64,000 nt of DNA from an uncultured Eubacteriales bacterium (GCA_905198155.1 CAJKBQ010000014.1:1-64000); one strand, 5' to 3'. Positions 43,629 to 52,715 are shown, counted from the stretch's first letter. Numbers and translations: made by a program. Notes: a model not told the origin generated them from the sequence alone.

Positions 43629-44420
43629 ATGTCAAGATTTTTCCCGTTATTCAGCGGAAGCAGCGGAAATTGTACATATATCGGCAGCGGCGAGGACGGC
43701 ATCCTGATCGACGCGGGCGTGTCGGCCAAGCGGATGACAAAGATGATGGACGAAGTGGGGATCCGGATCCCGTCGCTGACGGGCATCTTCGTGACGCACG
43801 AGCATTCCGACCACACGCGCGGGCTGCGCGTGTTCGCCAAAAAGTACCATCTTCCGGTCTTTGCGTCGCCCGGCACGGCGGCGGCGCTGCGCGAACAGGG
43901 GCTGATTGACCCGGTCACGCCGCTGATCGAGATCGGCACGAAGCGGATGGACTGCGGGACGCTGACGGTGCAGCCGTTTCACATTTCGCACGACTGCCGC
44001 GAGGGGTACGGGTACCGCATTGCGATGCCGGACGGCCGGTTCGCCGGGGTGGCGACCGACGTGGGGTATTTCAGCGACGAGGTGTACCGCGGGCTGTTCG
44101 GGTGCGATTTGGTGATTATCGAGTCCAACCACGACGTGCGGATGCTGCAAAACGGGCCGTACCCGTATCCGCTGAAACAGCGGATTCTGTCCGACTTGGG
44201 GCATCTGTCGAACGATGCGTGCGCGGGGGCGCTGGTGAAGCTGGTGCAGAGCGGGACGTCGCGGATTGTGCTGGCGCACCTGAGCCGCGAAAACAATCTG
44301 CCGGAGCTGGCGTATCAGACGGCGATGGCAGAACTGAAACTGCATGGGCTGCTGGAACACATTGACTTTGAGCTGTCGGTGGCGCAGCCGGAAAACGACG
44401 GCGTGGTGATACTGTTTTAA
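43629..44420 (+). CDS. Metallo-beta-lactamase-fold hydrolase, WalJ/YycJ type
   Basis: A 263-residue MBL-fold protein with FSGSSGNCTYIG at the start and the metal motif THEHSDHTRGL (HxHxDH), later HISHDC, TDVGYF and LAHLSRENN, as in YycJ/WalJ and related nuclease-like proteins. Bacillus WalJ links cell division and replication. The neighbouring rlmH gene is the same as in Bacillus and other Firmicutes, where both lie near the walRK region. ATG 43629 follows GGAAGGA; an in-frame ATG at 43608 is less well placed. Confidence 0.9.
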   Translation: MSRFFPLFSGSSGNCTYIGSGEDGILIDAGVSAKRMTKMMDEVGIRIPSLTGIFVTHEHSDHTRGLRVFAKKYHLPVFASPGTAAALREQGLIDPVTPLIEIGTKRMDCGTLTVQPFHISHDCREGYGYRIAMPDGRFAGVATDVGYFSDEVYRGLFGCDLVIIESNHDVRMLQNGPYPYPLKQRILSDLGHLSNDACAGALVKLVQSGTSRIVLAHLSRENNLPELAYQTAMAELKLHGLLEHIDFELSVAQPENDGVVILF

Positions 44421-44448
44421 GCGAACGGAAAGGAGCGGGGAGACGGGG

Positions 44449-44931
44449 ATGCTGTCGGTACAGATTGTGTGCGTGGGCAAGCTGAAAGAAGCCTATTGGC
44501 GCGATGCGTGCGCCGAATACGCCAAGCGGATGGCGCCGTTCTGCAGGTTCCGGATCACGGAGGTGGACGAGGCGCGCGTGCCGGAGGGCGCGTCCCCGGC
44601 GCAGATTGACGACGCGCTGCGGCAGGAGGGCGCGCGGCTGCGCAGCCACACCCCGCCCGGCAGCTGGGTGGCGGCGATGTGCATCGAAGCGACGCCGCAG
44701 CCGTCGGAAGCGCTGGCCGCGAAGCTGGCGTCGCTGACGGTGCGCGGGGTGAGCAGCGTGGCGTTTTGGATCGGCGGGTCGTGGGGACTGGCGCCGGAGC
44801 TGAAACGGACGTGCGACTGCCGGATCTCGATGTCGCCGATGACGTTCCCGCATCAGCTGGCGCGGGTGATGCTGTGCGAACAGCTGTACCGCGCGTGCCA
44901 GATCAACGCAGGCGGGAAATATCACAAATAA
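44449..44931 (+). CDS. rlmH: 23S rRNA (pseudouridine1915-N3)-methyltransferase
   Basis: A 160-residue RlmH (SPOUT class), which methylates pseudouridine 1915 of 23S rRNA. The C-terminal knot is plain: VAFWIGGSWGLAPELK for S-adenosylmethionine binding and ISMSPMTFPHQLARVMLCEQ followed by LYRACQINAGGKYHK, the fully conserved tail. It lies 28 bp after the WalJ-type gene, with a GGAGCGGGGAG ribosome site. Confidence 0.96.
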   Translation: MLSVQIVCVGKLKEAYWRDACAEYAKRMAPFCRFRITEVDEARVPEGASPAQIDDALRQEGARLRSHTPPGSWVAAMCIEATPQPSEALAAKLASLTVRGVSSVAFWIGGSWGLAPELKRTCDCRISMSPMTFPHQLARVMLCEQLYRACQINAGGKYHK

Positions 44932-44988
44932 TAATCCGGTACGGATTATTTGCACAAATTAATACAAATCGGAAAGGAAGATGCGCTT

Positions 44989-46095
44989 ATGACACCATCC
45001 AAAGTGTACTTCGCGGATTTCCGCGCCTCGTACGAAGAAAACCTGCTGCAAAAGCTCACACGGCTGATCGACACCGCCGGGCTGGGCACCCTCCCGATGA
45101 AAAACCGCTACGCTGCGATCAAAATGCATTTCGGCGAGCCGGGGAACCTGGCATTTTTGCGGCCGAATTACGCCAAAGCGGTGGCGGATTATGTGCGGAA
45201 GCAGGGCGGCAAGCCGTTTTTGACCGACTGCAACACGCTGTACGTCGGCGGGCGCAAAAACGCGCTCGACCACCTGGATGCGGCGTATGAAAACGGGTTT
45301 TTCCCGCTTTCGACCGGATGCCAGATCCTGATTGCCGACGGGTTGAAAGGCACCGACGAAGCGGTGGTGCCGGTGGACGGCGAATATGTGACGGCGGCCA
45401 AGATCGGCCGCGCGATTATGGATGCGGACGTGTTTATTTCGCTGACGCATTTCAAAGGGCACGAAAGTACCGGGTTCGGCGGGACGATCAAAAACATCGG
45501 GATGGGGTGCGGCTCGCGCGCCGGGAAGATGGAGATGCACAGCGCGGGGAAACCGGTTGTGGACGCGGACAGCTGCGTGCATTGCGGCGCGTGCGCCAAA
45601 AACTGCGCGCACGGCGCGATTTCGTTCCCGGCACCGGCCAGAAAGGCGCAGATTGACCACAGCAAATGCGTGGGGTGCGGCCGCTGCATCGGGATCTGCC
45701 CCGAAGACGCCATTGCCGCCGGGATGGACGAGTCCAACGACATCCTTAACCGCAAAATCGCCGAATACACCAAAGCCGTGGTGCAGCACCGCCCGTGCTT
45801 CCACATCAGCCTGGTGACGGACGTGTCGCCCAACTGCGATTGTCACCCGGAAAACGACGCGCCGATCGTGCCGAACGTGGGGATGTTCGCGTCGATGGAT
45901 CCGGTTGCGCTGGACGCCGCGTGCGCCGACGCCGTCAACCGCCAGCCGGTACTGGCACACACCGCGCTGACCGCGCAGCCGCGTCTGCCGGACTACTTCG
46001 ACACCGTGCACCCGGACACGAACTGGCGGGTGCAGCTGACGCACGGCGAGCAAATTGGGCTGGGAACGGTTCATTACGAATTGATTCAGATTTAA
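44989..46095 (+). CDS. DUF362 ferredoxin-like iron-sulfur protein
   Basis: A 368-residue protein: a DUF362 domain (about 1-190, MHFGEPGNLAFLRPNYAKAV, DVFISLTHFKGHESTGFGGT, KNIGMGCGSRAGK) with two inserted 4Fe-4S clusters (CVHCGACAKNC and CVGCGRCIGICP, about 195-245), then the rest of DUF362 (MFASMDPVALDAACADAVN). It is probably a cytoplasmic electron-transfer or metallo-protein in anaerobic metabolism. The precise reaction of DUF362 proteins is not established. ATG 44989 follows GGAAAGGAAG. It lies 57 bp after rlmH and may be in the same transcript. Confidence 0.88.
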   Translation: MTPSKVYFADFRASYEENLLQKLTRLIDTAGLGTLPMKNRYAAIKMHFGEPGNLAFLRPNYAKAVADYVRKQGGKPFLTDCNTLYVGGRKNALDHLDAAYENGFFPLSTGCQILIADGLKGTDEAVVPVDGEYVTAAKIGRAIMDADVFISLTHFKGHESTGFGGTIKNIGMGCGSRAGKMEMHSAGKPVVDADSCVHCGACAKNCAHGAISFPAPARKAQIDHSKCVGCGRCIGICPEDAIAAGMDESNDILNRKIAEYTKAVVQHRPCFHISLVTDVSPNCDCHPENDAPIVPNVGMFASMDPVALDAACADAVNRQPVLAHTALTAQPRLPDYFDTVHPDTNWRVQLTHGEQIGLGTVHYELIQI

Positions 46096-46098
46096 CGG

Positions 46099-46136
46099 AC
46101 AGCGGCACGCTTCGGAACGGAAGCGTGCCGCTGTTT
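46099..46136 (+). terminator. Terminator of the WalJ-rlmH-DUF362 operon
   Basis: ACAGCGGCACGCTT and AAGCGTGCCGCTGT form a perfect 14-bp stem with an 8-base loop, ending TTT, 4 bases after the stop codon. A second small inverted repeat (ATATTCGCC/GGCGAATAT, 46138-46158) follows. Confidence 0.85.
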
Positions 46137-46250
46137 GATATTCGCCTGCGGCGAATATGAAGGGGAGAAATTGAGATCGGATGACGCAAATCACCATCTC
46201 AACAAAAGTTCAATCCGGGCTGGAACAGCGCGGGAAAGGGAATTAACTGG

Positions 46251-46292
46251 AAAAAACCGCGCCGAAAGGGGAAATTTTTCGGCACGGCTTTT
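46251..46292. terminator. Terminator of the DUF6514-like gene
   Basis: AAAAAACCGCGCCGAAA and TTTTTCGGCACGGCTTTT form an imperfect stem. On the minus strand it ends in six T, about 110 bases after the small gene. The rest of 46137-46404 holds no gene that I can see. Confidence 0.65.
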
Positions 46293-46404
46293 AATTGGAA
46301 TCACATTAATTGCGATAAACAGAAATTTCTTCGCGAATGTACTTGAATAATTGGAAGAGATGTGGTAAAATATTATCGGCGGTGTGAAGATTATTCACAG
46401 TACA

Positions 46405-46638
46405 TTACACACACGGAACTCCGATGTGGTCTTCGATCACGTCCATCAATTGCATCGGCTCTACCTGCTCTTGGGTGCATTGCGCAGCGAACGCGGCCGC
46501 TTCGCCGGCATCGGGACAAACGTCCGGCACCAGGCAGCGCAGCTGACCATCGTCGCCGTATCCGGCGATGCCGTAGCTGACGTAGCGCCCGATTTCGGGA
46601 TGTGTAAGGGTTTCGCGGATTGCTTTGTAGTGGATCAT
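46405..46638 (-). CDS. Small DUF6514-like protein
   Basis: A 77-residue acidic cytoplasmic protein resembling short Clostridial DUF6514 proteins: RYVSYGIAGYGDD, LVPDVCPDAGEAAAFAAQCT and the closing LMDVIEDHIGV, which follows the common pattern of a helix before VIEDxL. No catalytic residue is evident and the role is unknown. AAAGAGG precedes the ATG, and TATAAT lies about 60 bases upstream. It is divergent from the LytTR gene. Confidence 0.65.
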   Translation of the reverse strand: MIHYKAIRETLTHPEIGRYVSYGIAGYGDDGQLRCLVPDVCPDAGEAAAFAAQCTQEQVEPMQLMDVIEDHIGVPCV

Positions 46639-46808
46639 TGTGGTGTACCTCTTTCATTGATTTGTGAATTCAACCCGGCTTGCCGGATCGTGATTTTATT
46701 ATACCACGAAATTGCAGTGAAATTTATTCACAATGAAAATGCATAGAAATACAGTGAATTCGATCAACGCGCCACATAAATACAAGCGTTTGAAAGGATA
46801 TGGATACA

Positions 46809-47543
46809 ATGGGACTCAAACTCGCAATGGTGGACGACGACGAGCCGTCGCGAATACAGTTAAAATGGCAGATGCATCAATGGTCGCTCGCGCAGTCGGA
46901 AACGTATCAGATGCAGCCGTTCACGGACGGCAAAGCGTTTCTGTACGAAATTGAGGACGGCACGGTGTTCGACATCGTGTTTATCGCGGAACGGCTGAAC
47001 GGAGAACAAATGGGCGGACTGAAACTGGCCAAACGGATGCGGGAGATGGCGTACAAAGGCGCGCTGGTGATCCTGGCGGACACGCGGCAGGGGGCAGTGG
47101 GCGGATACGAAGTGGAAGCCGCCGGCTGCCTGATGAAACCGTTCGATATGATGCAGGTGAGCCGGGTGATGCACACGGTGTACGGACGGCTGTCAAGCAC
47201 CCGGGTGCTGTTCCGGATCGGCGGTGAAAACCGGTATATTCCGGCGGCAAACATTGTTTTCGTGGAAAGCAACAACAACCGCTGCTGCATTCACTGCACG
47301 GGCGAAGAATATGAGTTCTATTGCAAGCTGGACGATATCGAGCGGCAACTGTCGAATCAAACGTTTCTGCGGTGCCACAAAAGTTTTCTGGTCAACATGA
47401 ATGCGGTGCGCTGCGTGAGCGCCGACGGGTTTGAGATGAACGGCGGGGATACGGTGCCGATCCGCCAGCGCGGCCGCAGCGCCATCTGCGCGGCGTACCG
47501 CGCGTACTGCGAAAACCAGTCGCAGCTTCGGCTGATGATGTGA
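46809..47543 (+). CDS. LytTR-type response regulator with altered phosphorylation site
   Basis: A 244-residue protein: a receiver-like domain (1-120) and a LytTR DNA-binding domain (about 135-240; YIPAANIVFVESNNNRCCIH, FLRCHKSFLVNMNAVRCV). The acidic pair Asp9/Asp10 and the Lys of MKPFD are kept, but the phosphoacceptor Asp expected after FDIVFI is Ala60. It therefore probably cannot be phosphorylated in the normal way. No histidine kinase gene is adjacent. LytTR proteins bind direct repeats with spacing near one helical turn. ATG 46809 is chosen because GAAAGGA lies 10 bases upstream; ATG 46800 is too close. Confidence 0.85.
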   Translation: MGLKLAMVDDDEPSRIQLKWQMHQWSLAQSETYQMQPFTDGKAFLYEIEDGTVFDIVFIAERLNGEQMGGLKLAKRMREMAYKGALVILADTRQGAVGGYEVEAAGCLMKPFDMMQVSRVMHTVYGRLSSTRVLFRIGGENRYIPAANIVFVESNNNRCCIHCTGEEYEFYCKLDDIERQLSNQTFLRCHKSFLVNMNAVRCVSADGFEMNGGDTVPIRQRGRSAICAAYRAYCENQSQLRLMM

Positions 47544-47554
47544 ACCGGGCACCA

Positions 47555-47594
47555 AAAAGCCCGGCCGCGCCGCAAAAATGCGGCGCAGCCGGGG
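47555..47594 (-). terminator. Terminator of the XRE gene
   Basis: CCCGGCTGCGCCGCA pairs with TGCGGCGCGGCCGGG around a short loop, and five T follow on the minus strand. It also closes the convergent LytTR gene. Confidence 0.7.
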
Positions 47595-47607
47595 ATGAGG
47601 CTGCGGG

Positions 47608-48015
47608 TCAGGAATGCGGTTCGTCCGGCGAATCCGGCTGCATGGCGCGGAGCGTTTCCAGCGCCTGCTGCTGCTGCGCAGGATCCATCGCACGGAACAG
47701 CGCGATCAGCTGCTGCTCGCGGCTGGCGGACTGGAGCTGCGTGTATGGGTCTTCGGCGCCGGACTGGACGCGCACGGCGGTTGCGGACGCATCCGGAACC
47801 GGCAGCGCGCCCAGCAGCGATTCATACGGGACGTGGAACAGCTTGACCAGCTTTTCCAGCGTCTCGCGCGGCGGGTTGGTGTGGCCGCGCTCGTAGTATG
47901 TGTAGGTCGAGCGGTGAACCCCCAGCGAATCGGCCACCTGCTGCTGCGTCAGCCCGTGCGCCAGCCGAATTTGCCGAAGCCGTTCGGCAAAGGTTTCGGG
48001 ATTGTTTTCAGCCAT
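47608..48015 (-). CDS. XRE-family helix-turn-helix regulator
   Basis: A 135-residue regulator with one Cro/CI-type helix-turn-helix in residues 10-65 (FAERLRQIRLAHGLTQQQVA, SLGVHRSTYTYYERGHTNPP) and a variable tail ending EPHS. The YYERG motif is typical. The C-terminus has a Gln/Ala-rich helix (RAMDPAQQQQALETLRAM) that may dimerise. Target unknown. ATG 48015 follows AAAGGAGGGGG; the longer in-frame stretch upstream has no site. Upstream a hairpin (48079-48106) lies directly after a TACAAT-type -10 box. Confidence 0.88.
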   Translation of the reverse strand: MAENNPETFAERLRQIRLAHGLTQQQVADSLGVHRSTYTYYERGHTNPPRETLEKLVKLFHVPYESLLGALPVPDASATAVRVQSGAEDPYTQLQSASREQQLIALFRAMDPAQQQQALETLRAMQPDSPDEPHS

Positions 48016-48078
48016 CAGGCCCCCTCCTTTCTTGGTGAAGCGGGGAAATATGGATCCGGCGTGATGCCGGAATATTCG

Positions 48079-48106
48079 GAAAGCCGCAGCTGTTCCTGCG
48101 GCTTTC
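48079..48106. terminator. Hairpin between the AraC and XRE genes
   Basis: GAAAGCCGCAG and CTGCGGCTTTC form a perfect 11-bp stem with a 6-base loop. It could end the upstream AraC gene or sit at the 5' end of the XRE transcript. There is no T-run on the minus strand. Confidence 0.4.
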
Positions 48107-48189
48107 TTTATTGTATCATTTTTTTTTGCATTTGCATAGCGAAAAACGAAAAAATTTTCAGGAAAATCAAAATGACGGACGAACTGCAT

Positions 48190-49122
48190 TTATGCATCGT
48201 CCTCTGCCATCGTGCGCCGGGTGCCGACGGCGGTCACACGTTCGCGGTATGCGGTCGGCGTTTCGCCGGTGCAGCGGGTGAACACGCGGGAAAAGTAGCA
48301 TTGATCGTCAAACCCCAGTTCGGCGCTGATTTCTTTGACGCTCATCTGCGGCGCGTTCATCAGCAGCTCGCGTGCTTTGTTCATCCGGTACTGCGTGATG
48401 TAAGCATTGGGCGTCGTGTTCAAAAAAGTGCGGAAATACCGGATCATCTGCGGCCGGGACACGGCACACGCCCGGCACATGGTCGCCAGGCTGATTTTTT
48501 CGCCGCAGTGCTGCCGCACATACAGTACCGCGCTGCGCAGCGGGTCGGGCGGCTTGCGGTCGCCGTCGAGCTGGTCGGCGCGCAGCAGGCGGGGCAGCGT
48601 GGACTCCGCGCCGAGCAGCAGCACCTGGCTGACGGCAACGGCCATCTGCATCGCGCGCAGCAGCGGCGGGACGGTCGCGGCGGCAGCGGCCTGCGCCAGC
48701 AGCGATTCCACCTGCGCCCGCTGCGCCCCGGCAGCCCAGTGCTGCGTGACGTACAGCATCTGCGGCGCGGGGGCCGATTCGCCGCGCAGCAGCGCGGTGT
48801 TCATCGCGTCGCGCATCGCCAGCAGCTGCGGGCGGGCGTCGGCGGTGTGCAGCTCGGCGCCGGGCAGGTGAAAATGCGCGTAGACCATGGTGCACATATG
48901 CGCGTCCGCCGGGCGGCGGGTGTACTGCACGTTTTCCGGGATCAGGAACAGGTCGCCCGGAACCAGCAGGTGCGTTTTGCCGTCCAGCTCCACGGTGCAG
49001 CGGCCGTCCTGCACATACAGCAGGATGTGATACGGATCGGCGATCTGCCACACGGTGTGCCGGGTGACGGTGTAGACCTTGGCGACTTCCGGCAGGCGAT
49101 CCATTGAAAAGCGCTCGATCAT
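48190..49122 (-). CDS. AraC-family regulator of the oxidoreductase/glycyl-radical cluster
   Basis: A 310-residue AraC regulator. The N-terminal cupin domain (PYHILLYVQDGRCTVELDGK, LLVPGDLFLIPENVQYTRRP) probably binds the inducing compound. The double helix-turn-helix (LATMCRACAVSRPQMIRYFR; VKEISAELGFDDQCYFSRVF) ends TGETPTAYRERV. Start 49122 is preferred (GCGAGGAAT site); 49173 and a TTG at 49200 are alternatives. It is divergent from four Gfo/Idh/MocA genes and the glycyl radical genes, and so is the most likely regulator of that operon. Confidence 0.85.
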   Translation of the reverse strand: MIERFSMDRLPEVAKVYTVTRHTVWQIADPYHILLYVQDGRCTVELDGKTHLLVPGDLFLIPENVQYTRRPADAHMCTMVYAHFHLPGAELHTADARPQLLAMRDAMNTALLRGESAPAPQMLYVTQHWAAGAQRAQVESLLAQAAAAATVPPLLRAMQMAVAVSQVLLLGAESTLPRLLRADQLDGDRKPPDPLRSAVLYVRQHCGEKISLATMCRACAVSRPQMIRYFRTFLNTTPNAYITQYRMNKARELLMNAPQMSVKEISAELGFDDQCYFSRVFTRCTGETPTAYRERVTAVGTRRTMAEDDA

Positions 49123-49199
49123 ATTGGATTCCTCGCTTTGCGTAAAAAATTGACCGGTGTAAATATCGTCCATAATAATGAGCCGTTCTTCTATATTCA

Positions 49200-49227
49200 A
49201 TTATACCGAAAAAGTGTAAAATGTCAA
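49200..49227 (-). promoter_or_regulatory. Promoter of the divergent AraC gene
   Basis: TTGACA and TATAAT on the minus strand with a 16-bp spacer. The expected transcript start is near 49193, which gives a leader of about 70 bases to ATG 49122. Confidence 0.8.
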
Positions 49228-49285
49228 TGGAAGCAACGGAAAAAAGAAGTTGCTGCAAATTTATTGAAAACCGGAAAGGATGCAA

Positions 49286-50401
49286 ATGCAAATGGAACAG
49301 AAAGTTTGGCGCGTTGCAGTTGTGGGCTGCGGGATGTTTGCCAACGGCCAATACCTGCCCAATATCGCAAAAGAAGCGGAGCTGGTCGGCGCGAAAGCGG
49401 AATGCGTCGCGGCGGTGGATATCATTTTTGAGCGCGCGCAGCAGGCGTGCGAAAAATTTCACATTCCGCATGCGTACCACAATGTGTACGAGCTGATCGA
49501 GCAGTGCGACTTTGACATCGCGATTGACGCGGCATCGATTCAGGCGCACCACGAGATCAACATGGCGGTGCTGGGCGCGGGCAAGCACTTGGTGTCGCAA
49601 AAACCGGCCGCGCCGACGGTCGCGATGCTGACCGAGCAGATTGAACTGGCCAAAGCCAAAGGCGTGCGGTTTGCGTGCGCACCGGTTCACCCGATGCGGT
49701 ACGATATCCACATGGCCAAGCAGTGGATGCGCGACGGCACCATCGGCCGCCCGTACTATGTGAAGTGCAATATGTCGCACGGCGGGCCGGAATACTTCCA
49801 GTACCGCGACGCCGACCCCACCTGGTTTTACGAAGATGGCGCGGGCGCGCTGGTGGATATGGGCGTCCACGGGCTGCAAATCGTCACTACGCTGCTCGGC
49901 CCGGCCAAAACGGTCGCCTGCACGGCGATTGTATCGACGCCGCACCGCACGGTGCGCTCCGGCGCATTCAACGGCAAGCCGATTGCGTCCGACAAAATCC
50001 CCGATCAGTACCTGATTACGCTGACGTTCGGCGACGGGCGGATGGCGCTGGTGGACAGCGGATTTTCGCAGAAAGCGTCCAAAGCGCCGCAGATCGAAAT
50101 TTTCGGCGACCAGGGCACCATCGCGTTCACCAAACCGTATATGACCAACCCCAAGCCGGACGTGTATATGGACTGCCCCGAACGCGGCATCCGCGGCTGG
50201 GTGACGCCGTTTGACTGGGAAACGCGCGAAACGCCGCTCAACAGCCAGTGCTGCGTGCTGGGCGACCTGATCCACGGGATCGAAACCGGCGAACCGCTGC
50301 AGCTGCCGGCGGAGCACGCGCGCCATTTGGTCGAGATCATGAGCAAAATTCCGGAAGCGATTTCCTCCGGCGCGACGCTGCCGCTGGAAACCACGTTCTG
50401 A
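49286..50401 (+). CDS. Gfo/Idh/MocA-family oxidoreductase 1
   Basis: A 371-residue NAD(P)-dependent oxidoreductase: an N-terminal Rossmann domain (VAVVGCGMFANGQYLPN) and a C-terminal substrate/oligomer domain (SHGGPEYFQYRDADPTWFYE, GALVDMGVHGLQIV). The usual EKP motif reads SQKPAAP, so the Glu is Gln, which may affect cofactor or chemistry. The DMGVHG signature holds the putative catalytic His. It is first in the operon. The start may be any of three closely spaced ATGs (49280, 49286, 49292) after GGAAAGG. Substrate unknown; relatives act on sugars, inositols or other polyols. Confidence 0.85.
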   Translation: MQMEQKVWRVAVVGCGMFANGQYLPNIAKEAELVGAKAECVAAVDIIFERAQQACEKFHIPHAYHNVYELIEQCDFDIAIDAASIQAHHEINMAVLGAGKHLVSQKPAAPTVAMLTEQIELAKAKGVRFACAPVHPMRYDIHMAKQWMRDGTIGRPYYVKCNMSHGGPEYFQYRDADPTWFYEDGAGALVDMGVHGLQIVTTLLGPAKTVACTAIVSTPHRTVRSGAFNGKPIASDKIPDQYLITLTFGDGRMALVDSGFSQKASKAPQIEIFGDQGTIAFTKPYMTNPKPDVYMDCPERGIRGWVTPFDWETRETPLNSQCCVLGDLIHGIETGEPLQLPAEHARHLVEIMSKIPEAISSGATLPLETTF

Positions 50402-50425
50402 GATTGCGAAAGGAGCATTTGAACG

Positions 50426-51523
50426 ATGAAAAAACTGCGCGTTGCCCTGCTGGGCACATCGCATCCGCACGCCGTCGGGTTTTACCGCGCGTGCGCCGAA
50501 TTCCCGGACGAGATCGAGCTGATCGGCTACGCCGACGTCCCGCCGTATGACCGGCAGGATCCGGAGCAGAAGGCCAAAACCAACCTGGGCGAAGAAGCCA
50601 TGCGCACCGTGCCGCATTTCGCGGACTACCGCGCGCTGCTGGACTTGCAGCCCGACCTGGCGCTGGTGTCCAGCGACAACAAAGCCCACGCCGACATCGC
50701 GTGCGAGACGCTCGGCCGCAAAATCGCGACGATGGTCGAAAAGCCGATGGCAGAATCCGTCGCCGACGCGATTCGCATGGCGGACTGCGCCAAAGCGAAC
50801 GGCACCATGCTGGCGGTCAACTGGCCGATCGCGTGGTTCCCGGCGTTCAATATGGCGAAAAAACTGGTGGACGAAGGCCGCGTCGGCCGCGTGATGCGCG
50901 TGACGTACCGCAGCCCGGCGACGTGGGGGCCGTATTCGTACAGCAAAGACGGCCAGCTGCCCCCGGCGGAATTCCTGGACACCACATGGTGGTATCACCA
51001 CGACCGCGGCGGCGGGTCGCTGCTGGACTACGCGTGCTACGGCGCAGCGCTGACGACGTGGTTTTTCGGCAAACAGGCCGACCGCGTGAGCGGCATCCGC
51101 AAAAATTTCAACCTGCCGGGGTTTGACGTGGAGGACTTTTCCGCCATGCTGCTGGACTTCGGCGACGGGGTCGGGCTGCTGGAAGGCTCGTGGAGCACAT
51201 ACAACTGCGGCGAAGTGCCGTCCGGCCCGATCGTCCACGGCACCGAAGGCACCATCGTGTGCGACCGGCATTCTACGCTGCTGAAGCTGTACACCGGCCG
51301 CGCGCACGGGCATGTGCCGCCCACCGAAGTGATCGACTGCGGCGCGAAAACGCCGGAGCTGAACCTGGCGCGGAACGTGATCGATCACCTGACGCGCGGC
51401 ACGCCGCTGCATCCGCTGCTGGACGCGGAACGCAATGTGTCGGTGCTGGCGGCGCTGGACGCCGGGCGCGAATCGGCGAACACCGGACGTACCGTGGAGA
51501 CGGTGCGCCATGCGGGCAAATAA
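50426..51523 (+). CDS. Gfo/Idh/MocA-family oxidoreductase 2
   Basis: A 365-residue member of the same superfamily. The Rossmann glycine loop is unusual (VALLGTSHPHAVGFYR, with His in the loop); EKP is kept (MVEKPMAES). The C-terminal half has TTWWYHHDRGGGSLLDYACY, shared in pattern with oxidoreductase 4 but not with 1 and 3, so 2 and 4 form one subtype. It lies 24 bp after gene 1, with AAAGGAG before the ATG. Probably acts in sequence with its neighbours on one substrate. Confidence 0.85.
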   Translation: MKKLRVALLGTSHPHAVGFYRACAEFPDEIELIGYADVPPYDRQDPEQKAKTNLGEEAMRTVPHFADYRALLDLQPDLALVSSDNKAHADIACETLGRKIATMVEKPMAESVADAIRMADCAKANGTMLAVNWPIAWFPAFNMAKKLVDEGRVGRVMRVTYRSPATWGPYSYSKDGQLPPAEFLDTTWWYHHDRGGGSLLDYACYGAALTTWFFGKQADRVSGIRKNFNLPGFDVEDFSAMLLDFGDGVGLLEGSWSTYNCGEVPSGPIVHGTEGTIVCDRHSTLLKLYTGRAHGHVPPTEVIDCGAKTPELNLARNVIDHLTRGTPLHPLLDAERNVSVLAALDAGRESANTGRTVETVRHAGK

Positions 51524-51584
51524 CTCTACATTATATTTATAAAAAATAAAATCAAAACCAGGCTTGAGAAAGGCGGAATTTATT

Positions 51585-52715
51585 ATGAGTAAACGCAGAG
51601 TCGCCGTCATCGGATGCGGTATGATCGCCAACAGCGCGCACTTCCCGGCGCTGAATATCCTGCGGGAGCAGGGCGAGGTCGAAGTGGTCGGCGTCGCGGA
51701 TATCCGCGAGCAGGCCGCCCGCGAAACGGCTGAGCGCCACAACGTGCCGAAGTGGTACCTGGATCCGCAGCAAATGCTGGACGAGCTGAAACCGGACTTC
51801 GTGGCGGTGTGTACGCCGAATATGTATCACAAAAAATGGACCATTGCCGCGCTGCGCGCCGGCGCGGACGTCGCGTGCGAAAAGCCGATTGCCGTGTCGC
51901 TGCGCGACGCCGAGGAGATGTGGGCGGTGGCCGAAGAAACCGGGCATCACCTGTTCCCGTGCCAGTGTATGCGCTGGCGCAATTATATGCAGCGGTCGAA
52001 GGAACTGGTGGACGCCGGGGAACTGGGCGACATCTATTTTTCCGACATTGAATTCATCCGCCGCATCGGCATCCCGACGTGGGGCATGTTCCACATGAAA
52101 GAGCACAACTTCGGCGGCCCGTTCTGCGATTTGGGCGTGCATCTGATCGACTCGCTGCTGTGGATCGTCGGCGACCCCAAAGTGGTCAGCGTGTCCGGCA
52201 GCGCCGTGACCAAAATCGCCAACCAGGGACAGGATATCCTGCTCGATATCCGCGAAAGCGGCGCGTATGCCGGTACGTTCACGCCCCGGCCGTACGATTA
52301 TCACGAATTCAACGTGGAGGATTTCTCCAACGGGTTCATGCGCTTGAGCAACGGGATGACCGTCAACTTCAAATTCACCTGGGCGGTCAACCTGCCGACT
52401 ACCAACCTGGACATGGTGATCTGCGGCGACAAGGGCGGCCTGTCCGTCAACGGCGAAAAGCTGTACCAGAACGTCGGCCGGTTCCAAGGCGAAACCGCGC
52501 TCAAATGGTTCGACAACGGCAAGTACAAAGGCGTACCGTTTGAGCAGCACCGGTATATGTACCGCAATATTATGGATACGCTCGACGGCAAGGCCGAATA
52601 CCTGATCCGTAAGGCGCAGAACCTGGAAGTGACCAAGGCGATCGAATGCTTCTACCGCTCGGCAGAGCTGGGCCGCGAAGTGCGCGCCGAGGATCTGGTA
52701 CATTACAGCAAATAA
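51585..52715 (+). CDS. Gfo/Idh/MocA-family oxidoreductase 3
   Basis: A 376-residue member with a canonical Rossmann loop (VAVIGCGMIANSAHFPAL) and EKP motif (CEKPIAVSL), and a C-terminal catalytic segment EHNFGGPFCDLGVHLIDSLL with the conserved Asp and His. It is closest in layout to oxidoreductase 1. The ATG at 51585 follows GAAAGGCGGAA; an in-frame start at 51564 is less likely. The 61-bp gap before it contains an A/T-rich stretch without a clear terminator. Confidence 0.87.
   Translation: MSKRRVAVIGCGMIANSAHFPALNILREQGEVEVVGVADIREQAARETAERHNVPKWYLDPQQMLDELKPDFVAVCTPNMYHKKWTIAALRAGADVACEKPIAVSLRDAEEMWAVAEETGHHLFPCQCMRWRNYMQRSKELVDAGELGDIYFSDIEFIRRIGIPTWGMFHMKEHNFGGPFCDLGVHLIDSLLWIVGDPKVVSVSGSAVTKIANQGQDILLDIRESGAYAGTFTPRPYDYHEFNVEDFSNGFMRLSNGMTVNFKFTWAVNLPTTNLDMVICGDKGGLSVNGEKLYQNVGRFQGETALKWFDNGKYKGVPFEQHRYMYRNIMDTLDGKAEYLIRKAQNLEVTKAIECFYRSAELGREVRAEDLVHYSK

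Noticed and set aside
48308..51742. An 1144-codon minus-strand frame across the AraC gene and two oxidoreductases
   Set aside because: Shadow in another frame; the real genes have motifs, starts and ribosome sites.
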